A DNA stretch of 64,000 nt, taken from positions 1 through 64,000 of the forward strand of contig PKDC01000025.1 in NCBI GenBank assembly GCA_002862435.1, given 5' to 3'. Below, piece by piece: positions 31,210 to 39,030 of the stretch. The position numbers and the translations under genes were made by a program. The DNA is from Pseudomonadota bacterium (GTDB taxonomy: Bacteria > Pseudomonadota > Gammaproteobacteria > UBA5335). Positions within the stretch are counted from its first letter, which is position 1, and the number at the start of each line of letters is the position of its first letter. Below the pieces are notes generated by a model that was not told the origin of the DNA, made no database searches, and saw nothing but the letters and a program-made list of their open reading frames with translations.

Positions 31210-33195
31210 CTATCCCTGCACGCGCACCGTGAACAGTTTTTTTTCATGGGCCAGCAGGCGAAGGGATTGCGCATCCGCCACCGCCTGATCCATGACAACA
31301 AGACCGGGCGCGTCGAGTCGATAGCCATTGGGAAACTGGCGCCGAGGAATAAAGATTTCGGTGGGCGCAGGCAAGCTTGGATCGGCTTCAAAACCAAGCT
31401 CGAAACGTCGTTTGCGCTGATCGAAATGCATCCAACGCAGCGTCCCCTGGATGAAGCGGGCGTAAGGGCGCACAAATCCAGCCAGCGCGCGACCACCGCT
31501 ATCGAGATCCTCCCGATCGAGTCGTTGATCCTCGCTGAAGATACTCAGGTCTTCCTGATTCCAGCCATCCCCCACCGCCAGATGATTGCGATTGCTGGCC
31601 GTGTAATTCCATAACATCGCGCTCAGGAGCAATTGATCGAGCGCGTTGTACATGCGCCCCAGCGCCCGTTCATGGGCGCGCCAGGGACGGGGACCATGAT
31701 CGCCGGCGGCAAAGGCGCGGTAAGCGCGTCCCTCGCGCAGGTCGAAGGGAATTCCAAACTCACCAATCAATGTGGGACATCCCCCATTCACCCTTTGCGA
31801 GCAGCCTTGTACCTGCGCCAATTCGCGCCGGTAATCCGCCTCGATCTGCCCAGGCCCGAACAGCACGCGGCCATGCATCAGGTTCACGCCCACCGGTTCG
31901 AGCACCCGTTTGAGCACCAGCGTCGTCACCTCATAACAATGCCCGGCGTTGACCGTCCCCGCCGGCAGTTCACTCGGAAAGCTGTGTTGCGGATCGCCCG
32001 CCAGCAAATCAGGCTCGGCGAACACCAGCCAGTCCGGCCGCACTGACCGCAGATTGGTCGCGGCCCGATTGAAGAAAGGCGCGAGATGATCGTTGGCAAA
32101 ATCGACTGCTTGCCCACCCTGGCGCTGAAAGAAATCCTCGCACAACGGGACCGGCTGCCCCGCCTCCCACCGATAGGCCCCCGCCACCTCGAACGGATCC
32201 TCACGTTCCGGAAGCCAGACCCGGATGCCATTGGGGTTCACTCGACGCGTGCCATTCTGGACGATACCTAAGCGACGCAGCGAGATTTCCATGTTCGGCA
32301 CATCCCGCGGCATTCCGCGCAGGGCAGCCAGGGCATCGAACGGCGTCCACGCCGGGCCGGGCAGCACCGGGCGCGGCTCTTCCGCCGTCTTCTTGAGATG
32401 GGGCCGGCTCAATGGCCGCCCGATCCACCCGCTGCTGGGCTCGTTCAGGATGTCGAAACCGATCACATGGGGCAGATGGGCGACCCGCTCGGCCAGCGCG
32501 CGCTGCGCTCCGAAAAAATGCCCCTGGAGATAGTCCTGGACATTGCGCCCGTCGACCTGAAAATCCGGGGTAAAACGCGCGCCCCCGAAAAACAGCGTCC
32601 ACATCACGCCATTGACCGGCATGTTGTAGTTATTGGCCCAGCTCATCTGGGCGTAGCGCTCCGGCTGGCGCGGCCGGGGATCGGCGTAGTCGTAGGCGGC
32701 CTGCATCACATGGGCCGCATCAGCGGCGGGAAAGCGGGTGAAATCCAGCCCCACCGTCTCGAACACCCAAGCCGGCGCGCCGTCTCCCCCGGTCATGCGG
32801 CTGAACACGTCCTGGTGAAAATCCACCAGCACATACAAACCATGGGCGCCGGCCCGCTCGCAGATCTGGGCGTAATAATCCAGGTAGGCCTCGTCATAGA
32901 GACCGGGACCGGCGTGCTCGACCGCTTCCCAGGTGGTCAGCAGGCGCAGGCTGTTGAATCCCCAATGGCGCAGGCGCCGGAAATGAGTGTCCGCCTCGGC
33001 CAGCGGGAAGGGTCGCCCGATGAAGGACACCGTGCGGTGATCCGCGAAATCGGTGGGAACATGGGTGCCGCCATGGGGGAACGGCACCTTGCAGTCCCCC
33101 CCCAGATTGACGCCCCGCAGCATCACATGGCGGCCGTGGGTATCGACAAACCGATCACCCCGCACCGTCAAGCGGGGTAAGGTCTCAAGATTCAT
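31210..33195 (-). CDS. GH5 family glycosidase, glucosylceramidase/steryl-glucosidase-like
   Basis: A 661-residue GH5 enzyme. The acid/base is Glu252 in DILNEPSSG and the nucleophile Glu479 in IGEFGIPFD; MLRGVNLGGDCK and TVSFIGRPFPL near the N-terminus match the GH5_12 group, best known from fungal EGCrP enzymes that split glucosylceramide or steryl glucoside. No signal peptide is seen, so it probably acts in the cytosol. GGAGG precedes the ATG at 33195. Substrate is inferred from the family; glycolipid or glucoside cleavage is likely. Confidence 0.8.
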   Translation of the reverse strand: MNLETLPRLTVRGDRFVDTHGRHVMLRGVNLGGDCKVPFPHGGTHVPTDFADHRTVSFIGRPFPLAEADTHFRRLRHWGFNSLRLLTTWEAVEHAGPGLYDEAYLDYYAQICERAGAHGLYVLVDFHQDVFSRMTGGDGAPAWVFETVGLDFTRFPAADAAHVMQAAYDYADPRPRQPERYAQMSWANNYNMPVNGVMWTLFFGGARFTPDFQVDGRNVQDYLQGHFFGAQRALAERVAHLPHVIGFDILNEPSSGWIGRPLSRPHLKKTAEEPRPVLPGPAWTPFDALAALRGMPRDVPNMEISLRRLGIVQNGTRRVNPNGIRVWLPEREDPFEVAGAYRWEAGQPVPLCEDFFQRQGGQAVDFANDHLAPFFNRAATNLRSVRPDWLVFAEPDLLAGDPQHSFPSELPAGTVNAGHCYEVTTLVLKRVLEPVGVNLMHGRVLFGPGQIEADYRRELAQVQGCSQRVNGGCPTLIGEFGIPFDLREGRAYRAFAAGDHGPRPWRAHERALGRMYNALDQLLLSAMLWNYTASNRNHLAVGDGWNQEDLSIFSEDQRLDREDLDSGGRALAGFVRPYARFIQGTLRWMHFDQRKRRFELGFEADPSLPAPTEIFIPRRQFPNGYRLDAPGLVVMDQAVADAQSLRLLAHEKKLFTVRVQG

Positions 33196-33277
33196 GCAAG
33201 CCTCCATGGCTGAAACAAAGCTGCACTCGATCCCTGCGCCGGATCCTTGATCCCAACAGCGGCGCAGCGATTGCGCG

Positions 33278-34153
33278 CTAGTTCAGCAACATGGCAAGCC
33301 GGGCCCGCATCCGCCGCACCACCGGATGCTCCGCACCCACGAAATCAAACACCCGCAACAAGGCTTTGCGGGCGCCGTCGTCCCGGAAGCTGCGATCCAG
33401 ACGCATGATTGACAACAGCTCCTCCATGGCGGTTTCCGGATCACCGCCCAAGGCACGCCAGATGGCCAGATGATAGCGGGCGTCCAGATCATCGGGCGCG
33501 CGGTTCAGCGTGTCCTGCAATGCCTGCGAGGCCGGGCCTTGGGCAATCAGATCGTTGAGATCCAGCCAGGCCACCAGAGAAGCCGCCTCCAAGCCGCCGC
33601 GCACCTCGGCGGGCAGATCGGCGAGTCGCTGGCGCGCTCCCTCCACATTGCCGCGCAACGCCGCCACCCGCGCGAGGCCGACGGCGGCCTGGGCATTGCC
33701 CGGCTCCTCCGCCAGCGCTGCCGTCAACAGACGTTCCGCGGCGTCCAACTGACCCATGTCCAGGGCCTGCAGCCCTTCCTCGAGCGTCGAAATGGGGGGC
33801 GGTTCGATGCCATGGTGAGCCAGCAGCGCGCGAATGGCGGCTTCCGGCTGTGCGCCCGTAAAGCCATCCACTGGCTGGCCATCCTTGTACAGCAGCACCG
33901 TGGGCACACTGCGCACCCCATGATGGCTGGCCAGCATGGCTTCCTTGTCGATGTCCACCTTGGCGAGCAGAAAGGCGCCACCGTAGTCCAGCGCCAGTTG
34001 TTCCAGCACGGGTTTCAGGGTCTTGCAGGGCGCACACCAGGTGGCCCAGAAATCCACCAGCACCGGCTGGGTGCGGGACGCCTGCATCACCCGAGCCTGG
34101 AAATCCGCGGTGGTGACATCGAAACTGTGAGCGGCCGTGTTCATCGCATTCAT
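33278..34153 (-). CDS. cnoX: Thioredoxin-TPR protein (CnoX/YbbN family)
   Basis: A 291-residue protein with an N-terminal thioredoxin domain (about 10-115) and C-terminal TPR-like helices. E. coli CnoX is a redox-regulated holdase that hands clients to GroEL and DnaK. Here the active site is a complete WCAPC (residues 39-43), unlike the E. coli protein, which lacks the CxxC pair, so thiol oxidoreductase activity is likely. The start is set at 34153 (an ATG three codons later is an alternative); the ribosome site is weak. Confidence 0.85.
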   Translation of the reverse strand: MNAMNTAAHSFDVTTADFQARVMQASRTQPVLVDFWATWCAPCKTLKPVLEQLALDYGGAFLLAKVDIDKEAMLASHHGVRSVPTVLLYKDGQPVDGFTGAQPEAAIRALLAHHGIEPPPISTLEEGLQALDMGQLDAAERLLTAALAEEPGNAQAAVGLARVAALRGNVEGARQRLADLPAEVRGGLEAASLVAWLDLNDLIAQGPASQALQDTLNRAPDDLDARYHLAIWRALGGDPETAMEELLSIMRLDRSFRDDGARKALLRVFDFVGAEHPVVRRMRARLAMLLN

Positions 34154-34246
34154 GATTCCGTGGTTTGCTTGGCAGAGGATGGCCGATCCGGCCACTCCCG
34201 CTATTCAACCCGAATGCCCCGATCGCTGGCAACTGGCCATCGCCCC

Positions 34247-34272
34247 AAAAAAACGCCGGGGATTACCCGGCG
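34247..34272 (-). terminator. Terminator downstream of ompW
   Basis: On the minus strand CGCCGGG (34266-34272) pairs with CCCGGCG (34254-34260), a five-base loop between them, followed by seven Ts. It lies about 60 bases past the OmpW stop codon and ends that single-gene transcript. Confidence 0.88.
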
Positions 34273-34332
34273 CCATAAACCCCTGTGCGGGCATCCCTGC
34301 CCAGGGCAAGTTGCGGAAACAATGACCTGGAT

Positions 34333-35004
34333 TCAGAACCGCATGCCCGCGCCGAGCATGACAACCACAGGATTGATATCAACGTCGGTCTTGAGCGTTC
34401 CCGCCCCCGCCGTTTTCAGTGTCGCCTCGGTTCCGATGTCCACATACCAGAGGCTGGTGTTGATGAACCAGGTGTCGTTCAAGCGCCAGTCGGCGCCCGC
34501 CTGAAGCGCGTAGCCCCAGGAATCATCCAGCGAGATCTTGGTCTTGCCCACGATGGATTCCAGCTCCCCGTCAGCTTCCTCGCTCATGAAAGTGGTGTAG
34601 TTCACACCGGCGCCCACATAGGGCTGTACCCAGTCCACGCCCACCTGGGGATACCATTGGAGCGTCAGCGTAGGCGGCAAGTGCTTGACGCTGCCGATAT
34701 CGACGCCATCCAGGGAGCCTTCCCCCTTGATGTCATGCTTGAACGGCAAGGCGGCCAGCAACTCCACGCCAATCTGCGGCGTGATCAGGTAAGTCACGGA
34801 GAATCCCAGGCTCACGCCGTCATCAACCGAAACACCACTCCCCGGAATGGGATGCACCGCGCTGCTGTCATCGTTGGGCAGCACCCAGGTCGGCCCTGCC
34901 CGCACCAGCACATCGCCGGCCTCATAGGCACTCGCCACTCCCGAAAAGCCAAGGGCGGACAACACCGCCATCGCACCCAATTGACGCCCTGTGATTCGTA
35001 TCAT
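34333..35004 (-). CDS. ompW: OmpW-family outer membrane protein
   Basis: A 223-residue eight-stranded beta-barrel protein. The first 26 residues are a signal peptide ending in GVASA. The GDVLVRAGPTWVLPNDD start of the mature chain, the VELLAALPFKHDI stretch and the C-terminal GAGMRF ending in Phe are OmpW features. OmpW forms a narrow hydrophobic channel in the outer membrane and is often up-regulated under low oxygen or stress. It is a single-gene unit bordering the integron region. Confidence 0.92.
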   Translation of the reverse strand: MIRITGRQLGAMAVLSALGFSGVASAYEAGDVLVRAGPTWVLPNDDSSAVHPIPGSGVSVDDGVSLGFSVTYLITPQIGVELLAALPFKHDIKGEGSLDGVDIGSVKHLPPTLTLQWYPQVGVDWVQPYVGAGVNYTTFMSEEADGELESIVGKTKISLDDSWGYALQAGADWRLNDTWFINTSLWYVDIGTEATLKTAGAGTLKTDVDINPVVVMLGAGMRF

Positions 35005-35149
35005 GGTTTACCCACCTTGTGTTATTGGATCGCAACCGTATGAACGGCATGGGTGCGACCTTAAAGCGTGGGCGCATGGACGGCATTGATGCAGATCACG
35101 AGCCCGTCATGAAGACAAGGCGCGCTCGCAAAGCACCGCTGCGCTTCCG

Positions 35150-35698
35150 TGAACTGCACCGGGTATGTCGGGGGCTGTGTGGTTTGAATCAGGCCGTGGG
35201 GGCCTGACGTTCCTGGCGCCGATGACAGATCGCTTCGGCCTCTGCTGGCGGGATGTCCCCGATCGGCCCCAGCAAACGCTTGTGGTTGAACCAGTCCACT
35301 CAGTCCAGCGTGGCCCATTCCACGGCCTCACGGTTCGGCCAGGAGCGCCAGGCCAATGAGATCCTGAAACTGGCCAGTTTGAGGATCTCGTTGGCTTTGC
35401 GCAGCGCCTTATTCTCGCGTTCAAGCGCCTTCAGGCGCTGCAAGTCGGTCGTCGCAACGCCGGCTCTGGCGCCCGTGTCGATCTCATCACGTTTGACCGA
35501 TTCGTTGAGCGTCTGGGGAATACAGCCAATTTTGGGTGCAATCGATTCAATGGCCGCCTACAGCGCGAGGTACTCGCCTCGGTGCTCCTGCACCAGGCGC
35601 ATGGCGCGTTCACGGACTTCAGAGGAAAACTTGTTCGATTTCTTCATGGCGCCACCGTCTCAGGGGTTGGAGGCTCCTTAAAACCCGGGGCGATTCAG
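35150..35698 (-). mobile_element. Deleted IS3-family (IS407-group) insertion sequence
   Basis: A 549-bp remnant. The right end reads inward TGAATCGCCCCGGGTTTTAA (35698 down) and the left end reads inward TGAACTGCACCGGGTATGTC (35150 up), imperfect terminal repeats of the IS407 type. Inside, the first transposase frame is joined directly to the last part of the second, so most of orfB is missing. The flanking bases do not form a matching target duplication, so rearrangement followed insertion. The upper end sits inside an attC site. Confidence 0.75.
35189..35648 (-). pseudogene. IS3-family transposase orfA-orfB remnant
   Basis: Starting at 35648 the frame gives [20 protein letters not shown] and later [24 protein letters not shown] and [13 protein letters not shown], the helix-turn-helix and leucine-zipper parts of an IS407-type orfA. 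It then jumps to VDWFNHKRLLGPIGDIPPAEAEA, the C-terminus of orfB. The DDE catalytic core is lost, at least one stop codon lies within orfA and another just before the orfB part, and the length is not a multiple of three. It is not functional. Confidence 0.75.
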
Positions 35699-35722
35699 GT
35701 CCGCTTGAAGGAAGGGTTAGAG
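35699..35722 (-). repeat. Truncated attC site of integron cassette 6
   Basis: On minus this reads CTCTAACCCTTCCTTCAAGCGGACC, equivalent to the R''-L'' half of an attC site (compare GCCTAACCATTCATTCGAGCGG at 37043-37064). The L'-R' half is missing because the IS3 remnant starts at 35698. It marks the surviving distal edge of the cassette array. Confidence 0.65.
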
Positions 35723-35783
35723 CGCATTCTGGCTGAGGCGATGAAAGTGCTGCGAGAGTGGAACTGAAGGGTATGGGCGCAGC

Positions 35784-36101
35784 TCACCTGGCTAGGCGCC
35801 GCCGCCACCAAAAGCTGTAGCTCCAGAGTGCGATGCCCGAGAGGACCGGCCCGACACCAAGTGCACCCCAAAGGCCGCACAGGTTGCCAGAACCCGGTGA
35901 ATGACAAGCGGCGTAGATGCCGACCGCCGAACCAACGAAGTAGGCAATCAAGGCCAACACTGCAGCAGTGCCAAAGTACCGAATGAATGCGGGCGCGGCC
36001 GCAGGTGAAGACCGGCGGAAACCTACATAGAAGAGGATCGTTGCCAAAAGCCCACTGAGCAGCACGATTGCACCGAAAAGCATGAGAACTTCGAAGTCCA
36101 T
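35784..36101 (-). CDS. Integron cassette 6: small membrane protein
   Basis: A 105-residue protein with three predicted membrane helices (about residues 5-27, 40-63 and 76-95) and a basic C-terminal tail WWRRRLAR. No family is recognised. It lies between attC5 (36112-36224) and the truncated attC6, on minus like every other cassette gene. Its composition is more AT-rich than the surrounding chromosome. Such membrane proteins are common among integron cassettes and usually of unknown function. Confidence 0.7.
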   Translation of the reverse strand: MDFEVLMLFGAIVLLSGLLATILFYVGFRRSSPAAAPAFIRYFGTAAVLALIAYFVGSAVGIYAACHSPGSGNLCGLWGALGVGPVLSGIALWSYSFWWRRRLAR

Positions 36102-36111
36102 TTGAATGCAC

Positions 36112-36224
36112 TCTAACGTTTGAGCTGAGCCGACCCCAACAGCTGGCCGCGCGTAGCGGACAATGACAAGGCTGTGAAGCGCGGCCAGCTGTTGGAGATC
36201 TGCTCGAGAGAAGGGTTTTAGGCG
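36112..36224 (-). repeat. attC5 recombination site with long hairpin
   Basis: The site runs from CGCCTAAAACCCTTC (R'', 36224 side) to CTCAAACGTTAGAG (R', 36112 side). Its centre holds a perfect 17-bp inverted repeat, CCAACAGCTGGCCGCGC (36136-36152) against 36179-36195. At about 113 bp it is longer than the other attC sites here (near 60 bp). It lies at the 3' end of cassette 5 and contains that gene's stop codon. Confidence 0.75.
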
Positions 36225-37000
36225 TCATTTCGGAGATCGTAGACACCCACCGCTTTGAAGCGCTCCCAGCCCTCGTTGCTAGGGCGTTGTGCCTCTTTCT
36301 TTGTTGCGACGGGAGACTCTCCGTCAAGAATGCGACGGACATAGACAGGCAATGCCTCGTTGGAGCGTTTCGGTGAGTTGCCCGCCGCTTTGGGAAAGTA
36401 GGTGCTCAGATAGCCACCCGTTGGTCCGAGTGGGCAACAAAAGAGACAATGGAATGGTTTGCTTTCAGCCAGAAGGTCGTCACGGGCGATCCGCTTCCCA
36501 TGCTTTCCATCAGCGAACTCTTCCATCACGTTTGCGTCGGCCATGAATACCGCCCCATCGTGGGCGCCGGCATTGCATAGGAGCGTCGTTCCATTGCCGG
36601 GAACTGAGTAGATGAAATAGAAGGGGAGTTTGGCGTTGATGTTGGCGTAGGAGAGCAGGGTACTCATCTGCTGCTTCGTGTCGTTTGGATATCGAAGCTT
36701 CCTGACGTACGAGTCATACGGCTTGATGAACTTCTTGGCCTGCACTGCAAGAGAAAGATGCGACTCCCGGTCAACGAGCCACAGTTCGAGGTCGAAGTCG
36801 GCGCCGGTCAAACTGCTTTCCTCATCGTGATTGAAAGTGCGCATCGAGAGGTATCGGAATCGCCTGTCTAGTTCGCTCCATCGCCACGCTAGGTAATCCG
36901 TGATTGACTCTTCCTTCACATCGTGGACATGGAGGATGAAGTTCCTGACGTCAGCAGAAACGGCTTGGTTGGCGCTGCAAATGGCGGTGCTGGTTGTCAT
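36218..37000 (-). CDS. Integron cassette 5: DUF6615-like putative nuclease-fold protein
   Basis: A 260-residue protein. The segment GADFDLELW (66-74) followed by VQAKKF (86-91) looks like the acidic and QxK parts of a PD-(D/E)XK nuclease core, as seen in the DUF6615 group. Nuclease activity is inference. The ATG at 37000 lies immediately after attC4, which ends at 37005, the normal place for a cassette start; the longer frame from 37237 reads backwards through attC4 and cassette 4. No signal peptide or membrane segment is seen. Confidence 0.7.
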   Translation of the reverse strand: MTTSTAICSANQAVSADVRNFILHVHDVKEESITDYLAWRWSELDRRFRYLSMRTFNHDEESSLTGADFDLELWLVDRESHLSLAVQAKKFIKPYDSYVRKLRYPNDTKQQMSTLLSYANINAKLPFYFIYSVPGNGTTLLCNAGAHDGAVFMADANVMEEFADGKHGKRIARDDLLAESKPFHCLFCCPLGPTGGYLSTYFPKAAGNSPKRSNEALPVYVRRILDGESPVATKKEAQRPSNEGWERFKAVGVYDLRNDA

Positions 37001-37004
37001 GACA

Positions 37005-37064
37005 CCTAACGTTTGAGTTGAGCGGCGGCCCGTCGGAGACGTCCGCTCGAATGAATGGTTAGGC
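37005..37064 (-). repeat. attC4 recombination site
   Basis: A textbook 60-bp attC. On minus it begins GCCTAAC (R'', 37058-37064), continues CATTCATTCGAGCGG, and ends CCGCTCAACTCAAACGTTAGG with R' GTTAGG. The two arms are complementary with the extra bases expected of the L'' box, and the sequence closely resembles class 1 integron 59-base elements. It separates cassettes 4 and 5. Confidence 0.9.
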
Positions 37065-37077
37065 GCAAACATACTCA

Positions 37078-37296
37078 TCACTGCTTGCGCCTGGACTGAT
37101 AGGCCCCAATAACCAAAAAGATAATTGCTGGCCATGCTGTAGCTGCAAAGAGCAACCCTGGACCGACCGGGTTCGGGTTTGGATCTGGCCACAGCCCAAT
37201 TGCTGCCAGAAGGATAATGAGCAACAAAGGTCCCCAACCGAAGATGACCAAAGCAAGACCGATCTTGCTCCAGCGATTCGAAAGGAAGCCTTCCAT
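37078..37296 (-). CDS. Integron cassette 4: two-helix membrane peptide
   Basis: A 72-residue protein with two membrane helices (about 13-37 and 48-66) joined by a short loop rich in Pro and Asn, and a basic C-terminus QSRRKQ. AGGAGGG lies eight bases before the ATG at 37296; a GTG at 37305 is too close to it. The gene sits between attC3 and attC4. Function unknown; it resembles no family I can name. Confidence 0.65.
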   Translation of the reverse strand: MEGFLSNRWSKIGLALVIFGWGPLLLIILLAAIGLWPDPNPNPVGPGLLFAATAWPAIIFLVIGAYQSRRKQ

Positions 37297-37316
37297 GCGA
37301 TGCACCCTCCTTTGCT

Positions 37317-37364
37317 CTTAACGTTCGAGGTAAGCGGGCGATGAGCGCTTACTTTTCAGTGACG
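37317..37364 (-). repeat. attC3, degenerate site
   Basis: On minus the pair AGTAAGCG and CGCTTACCTC forms L''/L' arms and the end CGAACGTTAAGAG supplies R'. The R'' end is degraded (GTCACTG instead of GCCTAAC) and contains the stop region of cassette 3. It lies exactly between two cassette genes, which supports the call. Confidence 0.5.
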
Positions 37365-37966
37365 GTTTGAACATGCTTCATGACGCGCGCGGCAAGAGCG
37401 AAGAGATCGTGTCCAGAGATTTTATGTTTCTCGGACAGGGCGAATATTTCTTCTGCATGATCAACGCGTCGCGAGCCTGGGTCAGGATATCGACCGGCCC
37501 AGGTCGTGAAATGCGTAAGCGCTTTGAGAGTAGCTCGCTCTTTTTCACTTACCTGCGGTAGAAACTCTGCTAGTTCAACTAGATCATGGTGAAAGTAATC
37601 CTTTTCACGCGCGATGAACTCATCGACGCCATGCTTCAAAATATGCGTTGCTTTGAGGCACGTTTCGAGGCTATAGCCAACAAGCATGAGCGCGACTGCA
37701 CAGTACTGGCAGTCGCACATTCCACGGACAGACGGAGGCATTGATTGCCAGGTCGGCTGGAACTCAACAAGCACCTTTGCCGCTTCGCTAAGTGCATTTG
37801 CTTGACTGAGCCAGAGAATCGGGGACTTTAAGTCTTCCTTGGTTGGTGCTTTGCTTGGCCGTCCGATAACGCCAGCGATGAGCAACGCCGATTGCCACTT
37901 ATGCCAGGCGAGACCGCTGTATCCAATGGGGTCCACGGCGAAGGCCGCGCGGTCTGGTCCGATCAT
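37349..37966 (-). CDS. Integron cassette 3: HEPN-like helical protein
   Basis: A 205-residue helical protein. A stretch reading GYSLETCLKATHILKHG followed by R120-EKDYF-H126 and HDLVELAEF is like HEPN-domain proteins; the R-x5-H spacing fits the RX4-6H motif of HEPN ribonucleases. RNase activity is inference. GGAG five bases before the ATG at 37966 fixes the start. It also has a CDCQYC cluster at residues 84-89. It lies between attC2 and attC3. Confidence 0.65.
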   Translation of the reverse strand: MIGPDRAAFAVDPIGYSGLAWHKWQSALLIAGVIGRPSKAPTKEDLKSPILWLSQANALSEAAKVLVEFQPTWQSMPPSVRGMCDCQYCAVALMLVGYSLETCLKATHILKHGVDEFIAREKDYFHHDLVELAEFLPQVSEKERATLKALTHFTTWAGRYPDPGSRRVDHAEEIFALSEKHKISGHDLFALAARVMKHVQTVTEK

Positions 37967-38008
37967 GGATTCTCCAATGTCAGCATGCTCAGGTGGTTGC
38001 TTTCGACG

Positions 38009-38068
38009 CCTAACGCCTGAATTAATCCGACCCGAGAAGCGGGTTCGGCTTGTATAAATTGTTAGACC
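38009..38068 (-). repeat. attC2 recombination site
   Basis: On minus it starts GTCTAAC (38062-38068) and ends GCGTTAGGC (38008-38016), with the central GCCGAACCCGCTTCTCGGGT forming a short hairpin. Length about 60 bp. It overlaps the end of cassette 2 and precedes cassette 3. Confidence 0.8.
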
Positions 38069-38546
38069 CCGCCGCGAGATGGGCAAGTACCGGCTCTAGC
38101 TTGCGATTGCCTCTTTCCGATTGGTCCCAGCATTGTTCTTCGCCAGCGTTCTCGGTATCAACTAGCCTGAGCGTATCTGGGGTCGCGCCGGTGCATACCA
38201 GAAACTCAATGTCTATTTGATCAGCCAGGTCATGCGCTACATCTTTAACATTCGAGTCGAGAAAGGTTGTGATAAGCAGAGCGCGAATGTGCGGCGGCTT
38301 AACTCCGCAAACTTCTATTGCCTTCCGAAAAGCACGGGGGTAGAGCAAGAGTTGCCCCAATGTCTCTATCGATGCATTGACCTTGAGTTCAACGACAACA
38401 AGCGCTCCGCTTGGGTCGGCGACAACCGCATCCAGTCTGTACACCCCGATCTTGACTTCGCGCTCCAGGCGGCGAAGTTCGCGATCTCGCAAAAATGACT
38501 CAAGATGGCCAGAGAGTTCCTTTTCGTTGATTTGCTTCGCATCCAT
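38022..38546 (-). CDS. Integron cassette 2: NucS-like PD-(D/E)XK nuclease
   Basis: A 174-residue protein with a compact nuclease signature: E30, D39 (in YRLDAVV), E53-L-K55 (in VVVELKV) and Q65 (in LGQLLLY), the pattern of the DUF91/NucS branch of PD-(D/E)XK nucleases. NucS cuts mismatched or branched DNA; here only the catalytic part is present. The ATG at 38546 lies just after attC1; the longer frame from 38639 runs through attC1 and ends of cassette 1. The stop codon is inside attC2. Confidence 0.7.
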   Translation of the reverse strand: MDAKQINEKELSGHLESFLRDRELRRLEREVKIGVYRLDAVVADPSGALVVVELKVNASIETLGQLLLYPRAFRKAIEVCGVKPPHIRALLITTFLDSNVKDVAHDLADQIDIEFLVCTGATPDTLRLVDTENAGEEQCWDQSERGNRKLEPVLAHLAAGSNNLYKPNPLLGSD

Positions 38547-38561
38547 TGAACTCACTCCTGG

Positions 38562-38619
38562 GTCTAACGTTTGAAGTGAGCGGCCGCCGGTGGAGGTCCG
38601 CTCGAGCGAAGGGTCAGGC
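38562..38619 (-). repeat. attC1 recombination site
   Basis: On minus it begins GCCTGACCCTTCGCTCGAGCGG and ends CGCTCACTTCAAACGTTAGA. Arms are complementary and the R' GTTAGA is conserved; R'' carries one change (GCCTGAC). The site overlaps the last codons of the cassette 1 gene. Confidence 0.85.
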
Positions 38620-39030
38620 CTCTCCTTCTGGCCCTTCAATCTTTGGCTTTGCGGAGCCTCTGTCAGTATGTTCGGTCAGCGGCTCGTCGACGTTGCGAAT
38701 CACTTCGCCGGTCTTCGGATTGATGATGAGTTCCTTGTACCGATCGTTCTCGCGATCAATCTCGCGCGTGAGGTGATTCCACTGGCCAGAGTTGCGATGT
38801 AGGTCGTTACCTGAGACGTATTCAAAGATTGGCTTCTTGTGGCCTGGACGTTTGTGCTTCAGAAAAATCTTCTCGCCAAGCGTCAGCGCCTCTTGAATGT
38901 GGACGTTGAAGTTGCGTGTCGTAGAGCCACAGGTAGGGCATAGCGCCCGCGCCTTGATTGGCATGTCGTGTGCCTCTTCGATGCGTGTACCGCACTGAGT
39001 GCAAGACGTGAAGTCTGCGCTGACGCTCAT
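38614..39030 (-). CDS. Integron cassette 1: zinc-ribbon protein of unknown function
   Basis: A 138-residue hydrophilic protein with an N-terminal zinc ribbon formed by C10-x2-C13 and C31-x2-C34. The rest is charged and contains KTGEVIRNVDEPLTEH, with no recognised domain. It is the first cassette after the attI region, so it would be the best expressed in an active integron. The start at 39030 has GAGG eight bases upstream. The stop codon lies within attC1. Confidence 0.7.
   Translation of the reverse strand: MSVSADFTSCTQCGTRIEEAHDMPIKARALCPTCGSTTRNFNVHIQEALTLGEKIFLKHKRPGHKKPIFEYVSGNDLHRNSGQWNHLTREIDRENDRYKELIINPKTGEVIRNVDEPLTEHTDRGSAKPKIEGPEGEA

Noticed and set aside
35695-36342. 215-codon minus frame ending in SNPSFKRT.
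   Set aside because: A translation of attC5, the region of cassette 6 in another frame and attC6; such NPSFKRT-like endings are known artefacts of attC sites.
36218-37237. Longer version of cassette 5 starting at 37237.
   Set aside because: The first 79 codons run through cassette 4 and attC4, including an NHSFERT peptide typical of attC read in frame; the real start is 37000.
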